From Promethearchaeota archaeon (GTDB taxonomy: Archaea; Asgardarchaeota; Lokiarchaeia; Sigyniarchaeales; SOKP01): DNA of 61,213 nucleotides. This document shows positions 45,666-55,329 of the stretch, one piece after another. Each line of letters opens with the position of its first letter. Position 1 is the first letter of the stretch. The notes beneath the pieces are model-generated. The model worked only from the letters and a program-made list of their open reading frames with translations, did not search any database and was not told where the DNA came from. Location of the stretch: contig JAHPYZ010000009.1 in the NCBI GenBank assembly GCA_019058425.1, positions 27,387 to 88,599 of the forward strand, written 5' to 3'. Made by a program: the position numbers and the translations under genes.

Positions 45666-46268
45666 ATGCCAAAAACAGAAGAAGAAAAAGGTTTTGTAGA
45701 CATTATTAATGGAAGATATAAACCTAAAGGGGTTTTTCATATAATTGAAGCAAATCAACCTATTTATAATAAAGATACTGGCAAATTAGCAGGTGTTACA
45801 AATCCTAGAGATATGACATATATTCACTCATATGGAGGAGAAGGTATATTTTTCGAATCTTTAGGCAAGGGAAAACTAATGGCTTCAAGATGCGACAACG
45901 AAAAATGTGAAACAAAAGGTTCAATTTATGAACCATTTCGAATCTTTTGCCCAGATTGCCTAAGAAAGAACACAGTTGTAGATATTACTGAAAAAGCTCA
46001 GAAAACTGCTAAAATCCACTCATTTATTATTACTCATCGTTCCGGAGCTTTTAATATACTACCAAAACCTATTAAATTTATAAATGTTGAATTCGATGAA
46101 GAAGTCGTTACGATTCTTATGAGCGTTTTAGTTGTAGGAGAACCAGAAATTGGAAAGAAGGTTGTACCTATCTTTCGAACCAAGAATCCAACATATACAA
46201 TTATGGATTTAATGTTTGTAGTTGAAGGTACATCCGAATCAGAATTACCAGAAGGTTTTACATTCTAA
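45666..46268 (+). CDS. DUF35 OB-fold acyl-CoA-associated zinc protein
   Basis: A 200-residue DUF35 protein. The zinc ribbon has Cys76, Cys81, Cys95 and Cys98 and is followed by the OB-fold (TAKIHSFIITHRSGAFNILPKPIKF and GKKVVPIFR). The N-terminal 70 residues are longer than in minimal DUF35 proteins. DUF35 proteins bind thiolase-fold enzymes and shape the acyl-CoA channel, as in the archaeal thiolase/HMG-CoA synthase complex and the Ltp2-ChsH2 aldolase. The four-base spacing and strong ribosome-binding site show it is made with the thiolase-fold protein. Confidence 0.9.
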   Translation: MPKTEEEKGFVDIINGRYKPKGVFHIIEANQPIYNKDTGKLAGVTNPRDMTYIHSYGGEGIFFESLGKGKLMASRCDNEKCETKGSIYEPFRIFCPDCLRKNTVVDITEKAQKTAKIHSFIITHRSGAFNILPKPIKFINVEFDEEVVTILMSVLVVGEPEIGKKVVPIFRTKNPTYTIMDLMFVVEGTSESELPEGFTF

Positions 46269-46367
46269 ATCTTTATTTTTATTTTTCTATTCTTTAATAT
46301 TATATTTCTATTTAACTTTTTAATCTAAAATAAGTTAGAAAAAAATAAAAAAAATTAGTAAATCTAA

Positions 46368-47270
46368 TCATTGTTGATACAAATTAAAGATCTTTCTTGC
46401 CTCAGCGGGAGTAGCAAGTTCACGATTTACAATTCGAGCAACTTTTGCTGCCCAATCTACCTGTTCCCAACTACCTTTAGCTAATTCCCCATCAGGCATA
46501 CGAATATTATCTTCTAATCCAACCCTAATATGACCATCCATAGCTGCAGCACACATTGCTGCTTGAAATTGATTTTTTGCTACACCACAAACACTCCAAC
46601 TGGCATCTGGAGGTTTAAGGTTTATAAGATGAGCCAAATTTTCATAGGAAAATGGTATTCCTCCTAAAACCCCAAATACAAATTGAAAATGTAGTGGAGG
46701 ATCAAGAATTCTTTTAGGTTGCTGTTTAGCTAAGTGTAATATATTATACATTCCACCAATATCATAAACTTCGATTTCTGGCTTTGTTTCTGCTTTTTTC
46801 ATCTCTTTTGCAAATTTTTGAATGGTATCGAATGTATTTTCAAAAATATTTTTCGCTCCAAGCCCAACTTGTCCAGTTTTATGATCTCCTACTGCAAAAT
46901 TCATTGAATTAGTATTTAATGAAGCAATAGGAGGTTTAAACGTTTTAACAGGCGTAATCCTCTGTTTGGGTGTTACAATTGAACTAATTGCAGTACTGAG
47001 ATTAATCAAGATATCTGGAGCTTTTTCCTTAATGTTATCAATTATAGCACCGATAACTTCAAGTTCATGAGTTGGGTTACCTTTTTCTGGATCTCTCGCA
47101 TGTATATGAACAATTGCTGCACCAGCTTCATAACATTTCTTCGCTTCATCCCCAAATTCTTCTGCTGTAAATGGGACATTTGGATTCTGAGCCCTATTAG
47201 TTACTGCCCCCGTGAGAGCTGCACTTATAACTAATTTTTTTGATAAATCTTCTTCTGACATTTTTATCAC
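46368..47270 (-). CDS. BKACE-family beta-keto acid cleavage enzyme
   Basis: A 300-residue TIM-barrel protein of the BKACE (formerly DUF849) family. The metal-binding motif VHIHARD is at 54-60, with NLSTAISS and LNTNSMNF typical of the family. Members condense a beta-keto acid with acetyl-CoA and cleave it to acetoacetate and a CoA ester, as in lysine fermentation (3-keto-5-aminohexanoate cleavage). Substrate differs between members and cannot be fixed here. GTG 47270 or ATG 47261 could be the start. Divergent from an acyl-CoA synthetase. Confidence 0.9.
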   Translation of the reverse strand: MIKMSEEDLSKKLVISAALTGAVTNRAQNPNVPFTAEEFGDEAKKCYEAGAAIVHIHARDPEKGNPTHELEVIGAIIDNIKEKAPDILINLSTAISSIVTPKQRITPVKTFKPPIASLNTNSMNFAVGDHKTGQVGLGAKNIFENTFDTIQKFAKEMKKAETKPEIEVYDIGGMYNILHLAKQQPKRILDPPLHFQFVFGVLGGIPFSYENLAHLINLKPPDASWSVCGVAKNQFQAAMCAAAMDGHIRVGLEDNIRMPDGELAKGSWEQVDWAAKVARIVNRELATPAEARKIFNLYQQ

Positions 47271-47490
47271 TTTTTTATGGATTCTGTACTAGTTATAATC
47301 TTATTTTACTAGAAGAAATAGATTTTATTCATATTAATATATTTCAGATTCATATTAAATTTTTATTTAGAATGGTTAAACAGAAACTAAATGAAATTTT
47401 ATTATTGTTATAAAATTTAAATAGTAAAGAAAATATTGTTGCTTGTTTAAATTCTCAAGTGAATTTTTTAAAGAAATGAAGTTATAAATT

Positions 47491-49041
47491 ATGAATATTA
47501 GAGAACTAGTCGAAAGTCAAGCAAAAAAATATGGAGATAAAGTCTTCTTATATTGGAAAGATATTACTGTTTCTTATACTCAATTGAATGAGCTAACAAA
47601 TCGAGTAGCTAATTTTTTATATGATTTAGGTATTAGAAAAGGCGATAAAGTCAGTGTTTATTTACCAAATATGCCAGAGTACGTATACTTATATTTAGGG
47701 ATACCTAAAATTGGTGCAATAACAGGCCCAGTAAATGCTTTATTTAAACCTAGAGAAGTCAAATTTGTAGTTGGACATTCAGAAGCTAAAGTTATTGTAA
47801 CAATTCCACAGTTTATGGAAGTTATTAACCAAATTAAGGGGGAACTACCTGATCTACAACACATAATTATTATCGGAAAAAAAATTGAAGGTACATTAAG
47901 TTATGAAGAATTAATAGAAAAAGCGTCACCCGATGCACCTCCTGAGGTGGATATCGATGAAAAAGAAGACCCTGCTGCCATATTATATACATCAGGAACC
48001 ACTGGTTTTCCAAAAGGTGTTTTACAGACACATTTTAACATTAGAAGAAATGCTGAAATGATAAGAGATTTCACAGATGGCCAAGAATATTTTCGATATA
48101 TGTTAATTTTACCCTTATTTCATGTCAATGCTCAAATAGTTACTATTATGGCACCACTTGTTATAGGAGCGAGCTCGATTCTAACACCTGGATTTTCAGC
48201 TACTACACATTGGGAAACGGTGGCGAAATACAAGGCATCCACTTTTAGTTGTGTTCCAACAGTACTATCGGTCTTACTTAGAATGCCCCATGAAAATTTA
48301 GATCTTTCTTCATTAGAATATGTCGTCTGTGGAGCTGCTCCTTTACCAGTGGAAGTATTTAAGGAATTTGAAAAAACGTTTAATTGTAAAGTTGTAGAAG
48401 GATATGGCCTTACAGAAGGTACCTGTGCTTCTTCAGTTAATCCCTTGCCTACTGAAACTGAAGATAGACGAAAGGTGGGAAGTATCGGTATACCTCTACC
48501 TGGAAATGAGATGAAAATTGTTGATGAAAATGGTAAGGATCTAGCTCCCAATACAAAAGGAGAAATTGTTGTTAAAGGAGATAATATTATGAAAGAGTAT
48601 TACAAGAATCCAGAAGCTAACGCAGAAACTCTTAAGGATGGCTGGTTGTATACAGGAGATATTGGTTATATGGATGAGGATGGGTTTTTCTATATCACTG
48701 ATCGCAAAAAAGATATGATTATTCGTGGTGGAGAGAATATTTATCCACGTGAAATTGAGGAAGTTCTATATTCTCATCCAGCAGTTTCTTTAGGTACAGT
48801 TATAGGTGTACGAGATAAAATTTATGGGGAACTTCCCAAAGCATTTGTAGTTTTAAAGGAAGGAGAAACTCTTACCGAACAAGAACTTATTGATTATTGT
48901 AAACAATATCTAGCTGATTTTAAAGTCCCAAAATATGTGGAATTTAGAGAAGATCTACCTAAAACCCCTACTGGAAAAATAATGAAACAACCACTTCGTG
49001 AAGAGGAAGAAGCTAAAACGGGTAAAATCTTTAACTCTTAA
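47491..49041 (+). CDS. Acyl-CoA synthetase (AMP-forming)
   Basis: A 516-residue AMP-forming ligase of the long/medium-chain type. The ATP-binding motif YTSGTTGFPKG is at 166-176; YGLTEGT, YTGDIGYMD and the hinge DRKKDMIIRGGENIYP follow, and the catalytic Lys is in PTGKIMKQPLR. It converts a free fatty or other carboxylic acid, ATP and CoA to acyl-CoA. Next to FadH-like and crotonase-fold genes, fatty acid activation is likely. Confidence 0.93.
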   Translation: MNIRELVESQAKKYGDKVFLYWKDITVSYTQLNELTNRVANFLYDLGIRKGDKVSVYLPNMPEYVYLYLGIPKIGAITGPVNALFKPREVKFVVGHSEAKVIVTIPQFMEVINQIKGELPDLQHIIIIGKKIEGTLSYEELIEKASPDAPPEVDIDEKEDPAAILYTSGTTGFPKGVLQTHFNIRRNAEMIRDFTDGQEYFRYMLILPLFHVNAQIVTIMAPLVIGASSILTPGFSATTHWETVAKYKASTFSCVPTVLSVLLRMPHENLDLSSLEYVVCGAAPLPVEVFKEFEKTFNCKVVEGYGLTEGTCASSVNPLPTETEDRRKVGSIGIPLPGNEMKIVDENGKDLAPNTKGEIVVKGDNIMKEYYKNPEANAETLKDGWLYTGDIGYMDEDGFFYITDRKKDMIIRGGENIYPREIEEVLYSHPAVSLGTVIGVRDKIYGELPKAFVVLKEGETLTEQELIDYCKQYLADFKVPKYVEFREDLPKTPTGKIMKQPLREEEEAKTGKIFNS

Positions 49042-49072
49042 TACTAAAAAATTAAAAAATAGATTTTTTTTA

Positions 49073-51085
49073 TTATATATTATTTGCTAATTTATACGCT
49101 CTATGAATAGCTTCTAAGACAGTTTCTGGTTTTCTCGCATCTCCGATAGTCTCTACCTTAATATTTCCAAGTTGTTTTATTTCCCTGAATAGACTTTTAT
49201 TTGGTTCTACTCCTGTAGCATAATATACAACATCTACATCATTGATAATCTGTTCATTATCTTTTGTATCAATAAAACTTACAAAATTTTCTCCAATTTC
49301 TTTCACTCTAACTCCAGTATGAAATTTAACACCTAACTTATCACATTTATCAAGAAGTACCCATTTTGTGGTTTTTCCCAATGCAGAACCTAATTTTGGT
49401 AATTGTTCCAATACCATTACTTTATTTCGTCTCCCATGTAACATTTCTAAGGCGATTTCAGGTTCTAAAGCTTTGTAGTTTGTTAGAAAATCAAATGCTT
49501 CAAGGCTTAAAGATCCATATTTAGCTATATATAGTGCTAGTTCAATTCCAGTAGCTCCTCCCCCAATAATCACATTATTTTCACCAATTGGAGCATCTCC
49601 GCTAAATACATCATTAGCCCAATAAACATTGTCTCTCTCTATTCCTGAAATAGGTGGCTTTGTTGGTTTTGAACCCGTTGCTATAAAAATTGCATCTGGA
49701 TTAAATCCTTTAACTGTATCAAGGGTTACTTCTTCGTCAAGATGTAGTTGGATCCCATGTTTTTGAATCCAATACTGGTAATTATCAATCATTCTTTTGA
49801 ATTCATTTCTTCCAGGAGGGATATATATTAGATTTAATAATCCTCCTATTTTGTCATCTTTCTCAAAAATATGAACTTCATGTCCCCTCATTGCAGCAAC
49901 TCTTGCAGCTTCTAAACCTCCAGGACCAGCCCCAACAACCATTACTTTCTTTTTTTCTTTAAGTGGTTTTATTTCTGTTTTAGACTCATTTCCAGCTCTA
50001 GCATTTCTTAAGCATGATATAGGAACCATTTTAAAAATAGCATCAAAACAACCTTGATTACAACCAATACAATTCATTATGTCTCGCAAATCACCTTTTT
50101 TTGCCTTTAATGGTAAATAAGGATCTGCTACTAATGCTCTACCCATGCAGATGGCATCTGCTTTTCTAGACATTAATACTTGTTCGGCTAACTCAGGATT
50201 ATTAATTCTATTTGAAGCAAAAACCGGAATGGATACACGATTCCTAACATTTTCGGCTAGATAGGTGTAGCATCCTTCTGGAACATCCATAGTAGTTTGA
50301 GGAGTTTTTGTTTCATGCCAACCCCCGGTAACATTGATATAATCTAAGTGTTTACCTAGATATTCAGCTATTATAGCTTTTTCTTTATAAGTATTACTTT
50401 CTGGAACAAAGTCATCACCTGATATACGGTATCCTATGGGAAAATCACCTAACCTTGATCTCATCAATTCAAAAGTTTCAATAGCAAATCTTAAACGATT
50501 TTCTAGGCTCCCACCGTATTCATCAGTCCGTTTATTTGTTTTTGGAGATGAAAATTGACTAAACAAATAACCTGCGTTAGCACATAATTCTACCGCGTCA
50601 AATCCGGCTTTTTTTGCTCGGATGGCAGCGTCAGCAAAAGCTTTTTGTTCTGTTTCAATATCTTCAATAGTCATTTCTCTTGGGGTGGTTTTGCTGAAAT
50701 TACTATAAACAGCAGAAGGAGCGATGGGTGCTTTTCCAATTATTTGTGGGAATGTATAAGCTCCACTATGGTATAATTGACAAACTACTTTTACATCTTC
50801 TCTAGCTTTATGTATAGCTTCAGCAAACTCTGTTAATTTTGGGACATATTCATCATTTTCAATTGATATCATCATTGGAACCCCTTTTGCATAGAGATCT
50901 ATGTAACATCCGCCAACAATTAACATTCCAGCTCCACCTTTTGCTCTTTCAACATAAAAATCAGTTAGTCTTTGAGTGACAAAACCATTATTCGCAAGAT
51001 TAAGATTCAGAGCAGGCATGACGATTCGGTTTGAAACCGTCATATTCCTAATTTTAAAGGGTGTGAATAATTTAAAGAACTTCAA
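49073..51085 (-). CDS. fadH: 2,4-dienoyl-CoA reductase, FadH type
   Basis: A 670-residue protein, matching E. coli FadH (about 672). An N-terminal old-yellow-enzyme barrel with Tyr173 and His257 corresponds to FadH's catalytic Tyr166 and His252. The 4Fe-4S motif is Cys339, Cys342, Cys346, Cys358, same spacing as FadH. Then an FAD/NAD(P)H domain starts at VMVVGAGPGG. It reduces 2,4-dienoyl-CoA during unsaturated fatty acid oxidation. Other family members act on trimethylamine or bile acids, but residue agreement favours FadH. Divergent from a dienoyl-CoA-isomerase-like gene. Confidence 0.9.
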   Translation of the reverse strand: MKFFKLFTPFKIRNMTVSNRIVMPALNLNLANNGFVTQRLTDFYVERAKGGAGMLIVGGCYIDLYAKGVPMMISIENDEYVPKLTEFAEAIHKAREDVKVVCQLYHSGAYTFPQIIGKAPIAPSAVYSNFSKTTPREMTIEDIETEQKAFADAAIRAKKAGFDAVELCANAGYLFSQFSSPKTNKRTDEYGGSLENRLRFAIETFELMRSRLGDFPIGYRISGDDFVPESNTYKEKAIIAEYLGKHLDYINVTGGWHETKTPQTTMDVPEGCYTYLAENVRNRVSIPVFASNRINNPELAEQVLMSRKADAICMGRALVADPYLPLKAKKGDLRDIMNCIGCNQGCFDAIFKMVPISCLRNARAGNESKTEIKPLKEKKKVMVVGAGPGGLEAARVAAMRGHEVHIFEKDDKIGGLLNLIYIPPGRNEFKRMIDNYQYWIQKHGIQLHLDEEVTLDTVKGFNPDAIFIATGSKPTKPPISGIERDNVYWANDVFSGDAPIGENNVIIGGGATGIELALYIAKYGSLSLEAFDFLTNYKALEPEIALEMLHGRRNKVMVLEQLPKLGSALGKTTKWVLLDKCDKLGVKFHTGVRVKEIGENFVSFIDTKDNEQIINDVDVVYYATGVEPNKSLFREIKQLGNIKVETIGDARKPETVLEAIHRAYKLANNI

Positions 51086-51114
51086 TTTTAAACCTCAACA
51101 CAATTTAATTTTTA

Positions 51115-51157
51115 AATTAGAATAACGTGGTAATTTATTAAAACTTAATTAGAATAA
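51115..51157. promoter_or_regulatory. Direct repeat in the fadH/crotonase divergent promoter
   Basis: AATTAGAATAA occurs at 51115-51125 and again at 51147-51157, 32 bases apart, about three helical turns. It lies between divergent fadH-like and crotonase-fold genes, close to the fadH start, so it may bind a shared regulator. AT-only repeats of this length can arise by chance here. Confidence 0.25.
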
Positions 51158-51319
51158 TAAAAAGGGTGTTATTTATTATACGTTTTAGTAAAGTGGAAGC
51201 TCATCTTAAATTGTTGAGTATATAAAAATATAATTTTTCCCAATTAATTGGAAAGAAATAATTTTTTTATCAAAATAAAATTATACTATACAAAAATTAA
51301 ATTTAATAAGTGAATATAA

Positions 51320-52144
51320 ATGGATGAAAATGCCGTATTAATAGAGGAAAACGAGGATAAGACAATAACAACCATTAGAATGAATCGTATAGGTAAAAAA
51401 AACGCTATGAATTATGACTTAATGGTTGGGCTTCAAAACGCAATAGATAAAGTTGAAAGAACTAATGCTAGAGTAGTTATTATTACTGGAGGAGATGAAT
51501 TTTTCAGCTCAGGTATTGATTTAAACTTTTTAACTGGTCAAGAAAAAGATCCTGAAGGAGTTATTCCTGATTTACGAATTCCTAGAAATTTTAGATATTT
51601 TGCAAATACTTGGATTCATCCTATTTTTATAAAGATTGAAAAGATGGAAAAACCAGTCATAGCTGCTATAAATGGTTATTGTTATGGAATGGCATTCGAG
51701 TTAGCTTTAGCATGTGATTTTCGATTTTGTACAGAATCAGCTGAGTTTCATATGTTAGAATCAAAAATTGGTATGAACCCAGACGTGGGTGGTACTTGCC
51801 GTTTAACTCGTTTGGTTGGTATTCCAAATACCAAGGATATCGTTTTAACTGGACGTAAATTTGATGGAAATGAAGCTTATAGACTTGGAGTTGTAAATCG
51901 GGTTGTAAAAAATAAAGAAGAATTAAATTCGATTATTAAGATGTATACTGATGAACTTATGACCAGTGGTCCTTTAGCAGTAGGACTTGCCAAGAAGTTA
52001 ATAGATGATTGTTATGGCAAAGATACTGCTTTTGGTTTAGAGCTTGAAACATTAGTAAGCTCTCAATTACTACAAACTAAAGATGCTGTGAATGCTGCTT
52101 TAGCACGTTTAACAAAACAAAAGCCAAAATGGCGATGGAAATAA
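51320..52144 (+). CDS. Crotonase-fold enzyme, dienoyl-CoA isomerase-like
   Basis: A 274-residue crotonase-fold protein. The oxyanion loop SSGIDL and the NGYCYGMAFELA helix are present, with Glu127 at the first catalytic position. The second site has Glu147 and Asp155, eight residues apart (ESKIGMNPD). Plain enoyl-CoA hydratase has Gly at the second of these; the Glu/Asp pair at this spacing matches delta3,5-delta2,4-dienoyl-CoA isomerase, and Asp also appears in PaaG-like isomerases. Next to the FadH-like reductase this suggests work on polyunsaturated acyl-CoA. Hydratase activity is possible too. Confidence 0.88.
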   Translation: MDENAVLIEENEDKTITTIRMNRIGKKNAMNYDLMVGLQNAIDKVERTNARVVIITGGDEFFSSGIDLNFLTGQEKDPEGVIPDLRIPRNFRYFANTWIHPIFIKIEKMEKPVIAAINGYCYGMAFELALACDFRFCTESAEFHMLESKIGMNPDVGGTCRLTRLVGIPNTKDIVLTGRKFDGNEAYRLGVVNRVVKNKEELNSIIKMYTDELMTSGPLAVGLAKKLIDDCYGKDTAFGLELETLVSSQLLQTKDAVNAALARLTKQKPKWRWK

Positions 52145-52162
52145 TTATTAATTATTTATTTT

Positions 52163-54010
52163 TTATAGGTCTTTTAAACCCAACTTTTTTAATTTCTCTT
52201 GATTCAGTTTTCCAGTTTCAATATCCCAATCCCTATACTTATAATATTCAGTTTTTAATTGATAAAAGTTAGGGGATTTACCAGCACATTCTGTTCCATC
52301 CAATGGGTTAAGTAAAATTTTTGGCAATCGATCATCTTTTGGAGTAATCCCCATTTTTAAATTAAATAATCTTTTCATTACAGATATCCTTTCACCATAG
52401 ATTCTAAGCTTTTCAGTATCACAATCCAAACCTATAGCTGATTGTATTAATTCAGCAATTAACGAGGGTAAAGGATTTGCGAAAACACACATAATTAGTG
52501 AACTATAAAGTGCTCGATAATCTTGCGCTCTTGCACTCATTATTGCCATTTCTAAATCGTCTCTATATTTGTCTATAGTTTCTATTCCGAATTCCTCAAG
52601 AGGAGTTCCTAATAAAATAGTATTCATATCACATGTGTTATGACAAGGACCTCTAGGTGCCGCTATTGCATATGCTATTGCCATACCAAAATTAGCTCTT
52701 AGATCGTGATACGGAACCTCCATTCCATAAACTGTTGCTATCTCATCTTGATTAATATTGAATTTTTTCCCTATAGTATCAGATCCTTCTGCGAATAAAT
52801 CTCCAATCCCTTCCCTTAATGATATTTTTTCAATCATCTTTAAAGCAGGTTTGATATCTCCCCATTTAGGACTTATCCCATCAATATCTTCAGAGCTTAT
52901 TTTACCGTTGTCATATAAATAATATATAAAAGCAATAATACTACTACAACTGATTGTGTCAATTCCGTAATCATTACATAATAAGTTAGCTTTTACTATT
53001 GATTCAATATTATCATTTAAGATCATTGAACCAAAACCAGCGAGAGTTTCATATTCTGGAGCGGAAACTTCTCCATCGGTCTTATATTCTCCAACTTTAA
53101 CAATTGCTTTCTTTGCACACCCAATAGGGCATGAAAAGCATGGATACTTCCGCGTAACAGTTTTCTCTAGAGCCGTCATTCCAGAAATATTATAAGCACC
53201 TTCCCATTCCTCCCCTAAAGTCCAATATTTTTTAGGTATCTCTCCAGTTGAGTTCCATAAATCTATACCTGCAGATGTGCCAATATCACCGTACATTTTA
53301 GTAGTAAAAGCTTGATTTACATCCTCAAAAGCTTTTTGAACTGATTGCTTGAACTCATTTGGGTCTGCTGCTTCAAACATCCCTTTTTTACCTCGAACTG
53401 TTATAGCTTTTAATTTTTTCGATCCCATAACACCGCCCATTCCTGTTCTCCCAGCAGTCTTTTCTTCAGAAGCTATTATTGCATATTTAACTAAATTTTC
53501 ACCCGCTTGACCTATACAAGCTATCCTTGTTAAATTTGATCCTGATTGTTCTTTTAAAACTCTAGAAGTTTCTAATGTCCCTTTCCCCCATAAAAATGTA
53601 GCATCCTTAATTTTTGTATCATTTTCTGCAATTTCAAGATATACAGGACTCTCTGAAGCGCCTTTAATGATTATTCCATCATATCCGGCTTTTTTAAGCT
53701 CTGGACCAAAAAATCCTCCACAGTTCGATTCACCCCAGATTCCTGTGTAAGGGGATTTTGCACATACAACAAACCTACCACTAGTTGGAATAGTAGATCC
53801 ACAAAATGGCCCCGTCATAAACATTAAAATATTATCTGGAGATAACGGATCTGTATCCCTATCAATATAGTCATAAAGATACCTACAACAATATCCTGCG
53901 CCCCCTAGAAAGTTTCCTGCAAATTCCTTATTAAGAAATTCTTCAATAATTTCTTGGTTAGACAAATCAACAATTAATAATTTACCTACGAATCCCTTTA
54001 GTTCCCCCAT
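52163..54010 (-). CDS. Tungsten aldehyde:ferredoxin oxidoreductase family
   Basis: A 615-residue AOR-family enzyme (P. furiosus AOR about 605). Pterin-binding AGRTGMGGVMG is at 186-196; the 4Fe-4S ligands are Cys291, Cys294 and Cys298, with a distal Cys in IGLDCDTEKL. It oxidises aldehydes to acids with ferredoxin, or the reverse when electrons are plentiful. It lies 35 bases downstream of an iron alcohol dehydrogenase, giving an alcohol-aldehyde-acid pair. Substrate range is unknown. Confidence 0.93.
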   Translation of the reverse strand: MGELKGFVGKLLIVDLSNQEIIEEFLNKEFAGNFLGGAGYCCRYLYDYIDRDTDPLSPDNILMFMTGPFCGSTIPTSGRFVVCAKSPYTGIWGESNCGGFFGPELKKAGYDGIIIKGASESPVYLEIAENDTKIKDATFLWGKGTLETSRVLKEQSGSNLTRIACIGQAGENLVKYAIIASEEKTAGRTGMGGVMGSKKLKAITVRGKKGMFEAADPNEFKQSVQKAFEDVNQAFTTKMYGDIGTSAGIDLWNSTGEIPKKYWTLGEEWEGAYNISGMTALEKTVTRKYPCFSCPIGCAKKAIVKVGEYKTDGEVSAPEYETLAGFGSMILNDNIESIVKANLLCNDYGIDTISCSSIIAFIYYLYDNGKISSEDIDGISPKWGDIKPALKMIEKISLREGIGDLFAEGSDTIGKKFNINQDEIATVYGMEVPYHDLRANFGMAIAYAIAAPRGPCHNTCDMNTILLGTPLEEFGIETIDKYRDDLEMAIMSARAQDYRALYSSLIMCVFANPLPSLIAELIQSAIGLDCDTEKLRIYGERISVMKRLFNLKMGITPKDDRLPKILLNPLDGTECAGKSPNFYQLKTEYYKYRDWDIETGKLNQEKLKKLGLKDL

Positions 54011-54019
54011 AATATAAAA

Positions 54020-54025
54020 CTCCTT
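54020..54025 (-). promoter_or_regulatory. Ribosome-binding site of the AOR gene
   Basis: AAGGAG on the minus strand lies nine bases before the ATG at 54010, in the short gap after the alcohol dehydrogenase gene, and supports that start. Confidence 0.7.
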
Positions 54026-54045
54026 CTTAAGCTATTAAATAAGCC

Positions 54046-55245
54046 TTAAAAATCAATGTCTTTTCCTTCAAAAGCATAGTAATATATTTTTCTGTAATAT
54101 TCTTCTGTAATCGATCTAGGAGTCATCACACTTGTAGCATCTTGAAAGCAACACGCAATTAACATTTCTATATTGTGTTCAAGATCTGTTCTTGAAACTC
54201 CCAAATCTTGTAACTTAGTGGGAAAGTCAACTTCTTTTTGCAGTTCTTTGATTTTATCAACAGCTTTTAACGCAGCTGTTTTTTTATCATTATCCCACTT
54301 AGCCCAGCCCAATTGCTTGGCAATTTTTGCATATATTTCTGATGCGTCATCTTCTTTATCAGGATTGTTTAAACAAAATTGTGAGATATATGGTAGCAAC
54401 GTTCCAACTACTCTTCCATGGGGTGTATGGAAGATCGCCCCCCAACTATGCCCCATTCCATGGCCAATATGAACTTGAGAATTACTAAAAGCTAAACCTG
54501 CCATTGTTGCTGCTTGATGTAGATAATCCCTAGCTTCCATATCCTGTCCATTTTTATAGGCAATTGGTAAATATTTAAAGATAAGCTCTATAGCTTTTAA
54601 ACCCATGCCATTAGAGAATTCATTTTTCCAATTAGAAACCATACCTTCGAATGCATGTGATAACGCATCAAAGGCTGTATCAACTGTTAATTTTGGTGGC
54701 ATATCTTTTGGAAAAATAGGATCAACTATAGCATAAGTTGGAGTTATTCCCCTATGCGCATAAATAAATTTTTTCCATACATCATCTTCTAACTTAGAAA
54801 TTATAGTCCCATTTGATGCTTCTGAACCAGTTCCTGAAGTAGTTGGAATTGCAATAAATTTAGCTTTTTTTCCTGTTTCATACAAATCAGATCTGAATAG
54901 ATGAATATCACCGATATTCAGTTCTGGAAATTCATATAACACCCAGGCGGTTTTAGCAGTATCAATAACAGATCCTCCACCTAAAGCAATGATTAAATCG
55001 GGAGAATACTCTATACATTGTTCTCTTGCTTTTAAAACCCCTTCTTCTCTAGGATCTGGAATCACTTCATTAAAAACTCGAAATTTTTTACCAAATTTTT
55101 CTAATTTATCTGTTAAAATTTTGAGATAACCTAGCTCATCGAGATTTCTATCAGTAACAATATAACATTTGTTTCCCTGAATATTTTTGATAAAATCTAA
55201 GCTTTCTTCTCCATAAATTATGTTTGGACAATAGAAATACCACAT
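54046..55245 (-). CDS. Iron-containing alcohol dehydrogenase
   Basis: A 399-residue group III alcohol dehydrogenase. NAD-binding GGGSVIDTAK and TTSGTGSEAS are present; metal ligands lie in AFDALSHAFE and the HIGHGMGHSWGAIFHTPHG segment. Close relatives interconvert primary alcohols or diols and aldehydes. Pairing with AOR suggests alcohol oxidation to acid, or disposal of reductant by acid reduction to alcohol. It lies in a run of minus-strand genes extending from the SCP2 gene. Confidence 0.92.
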   Translation of the reverse strand: MWYFYCPNIIYGEESLDFIKNIQGNKCYIVTDRNLDELGYLKILTDKLEKFGKKFRVFNEVIPDPREEGVLKAREQCIEYSPDLIIALGGGSVIDTAKTAWVLYEFPELNIGDIHLFRSDLYETGKKAKFIAIPTTSGTGSEASNGTIISKLEDDVWKKFIYAHRGITPTYAIVDPIFPKDMPPKLTVDTAFDALSHAFEGMVSNWKNEFSNGMGLKAIELIFKYLPIAYKNGQDMEARDYLHQAATMAGLAFSNSQVHIGHGMGHSWGAIFHTPHGRVVGTLLPYISQFCLNNPDKEDDASEIYAKIAKQLGWAKWDNDKKTAALKAVDKIKELQKEVDFPTKLQDLGVSRTDLEHNIEMLIACCFQDATSVMTPRSITEEYYRKIYYYAFEGKDIDF

Positions 55246-55329
55246 TGTTTTTCCTCTAATAAAATGTTATGAATATGTTGAATTTCTTTTTTAAATAATC
55301 ATTTTAATAAAAAATAAAATTTGAAAATT

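Noticed and set aside
48132-48551. 139-residue frame antisense to the acyl-CoA synthetase
   Set aside because: The plus strand here encodes unmistakable ligase sequence; the antisense frame is a by-product.
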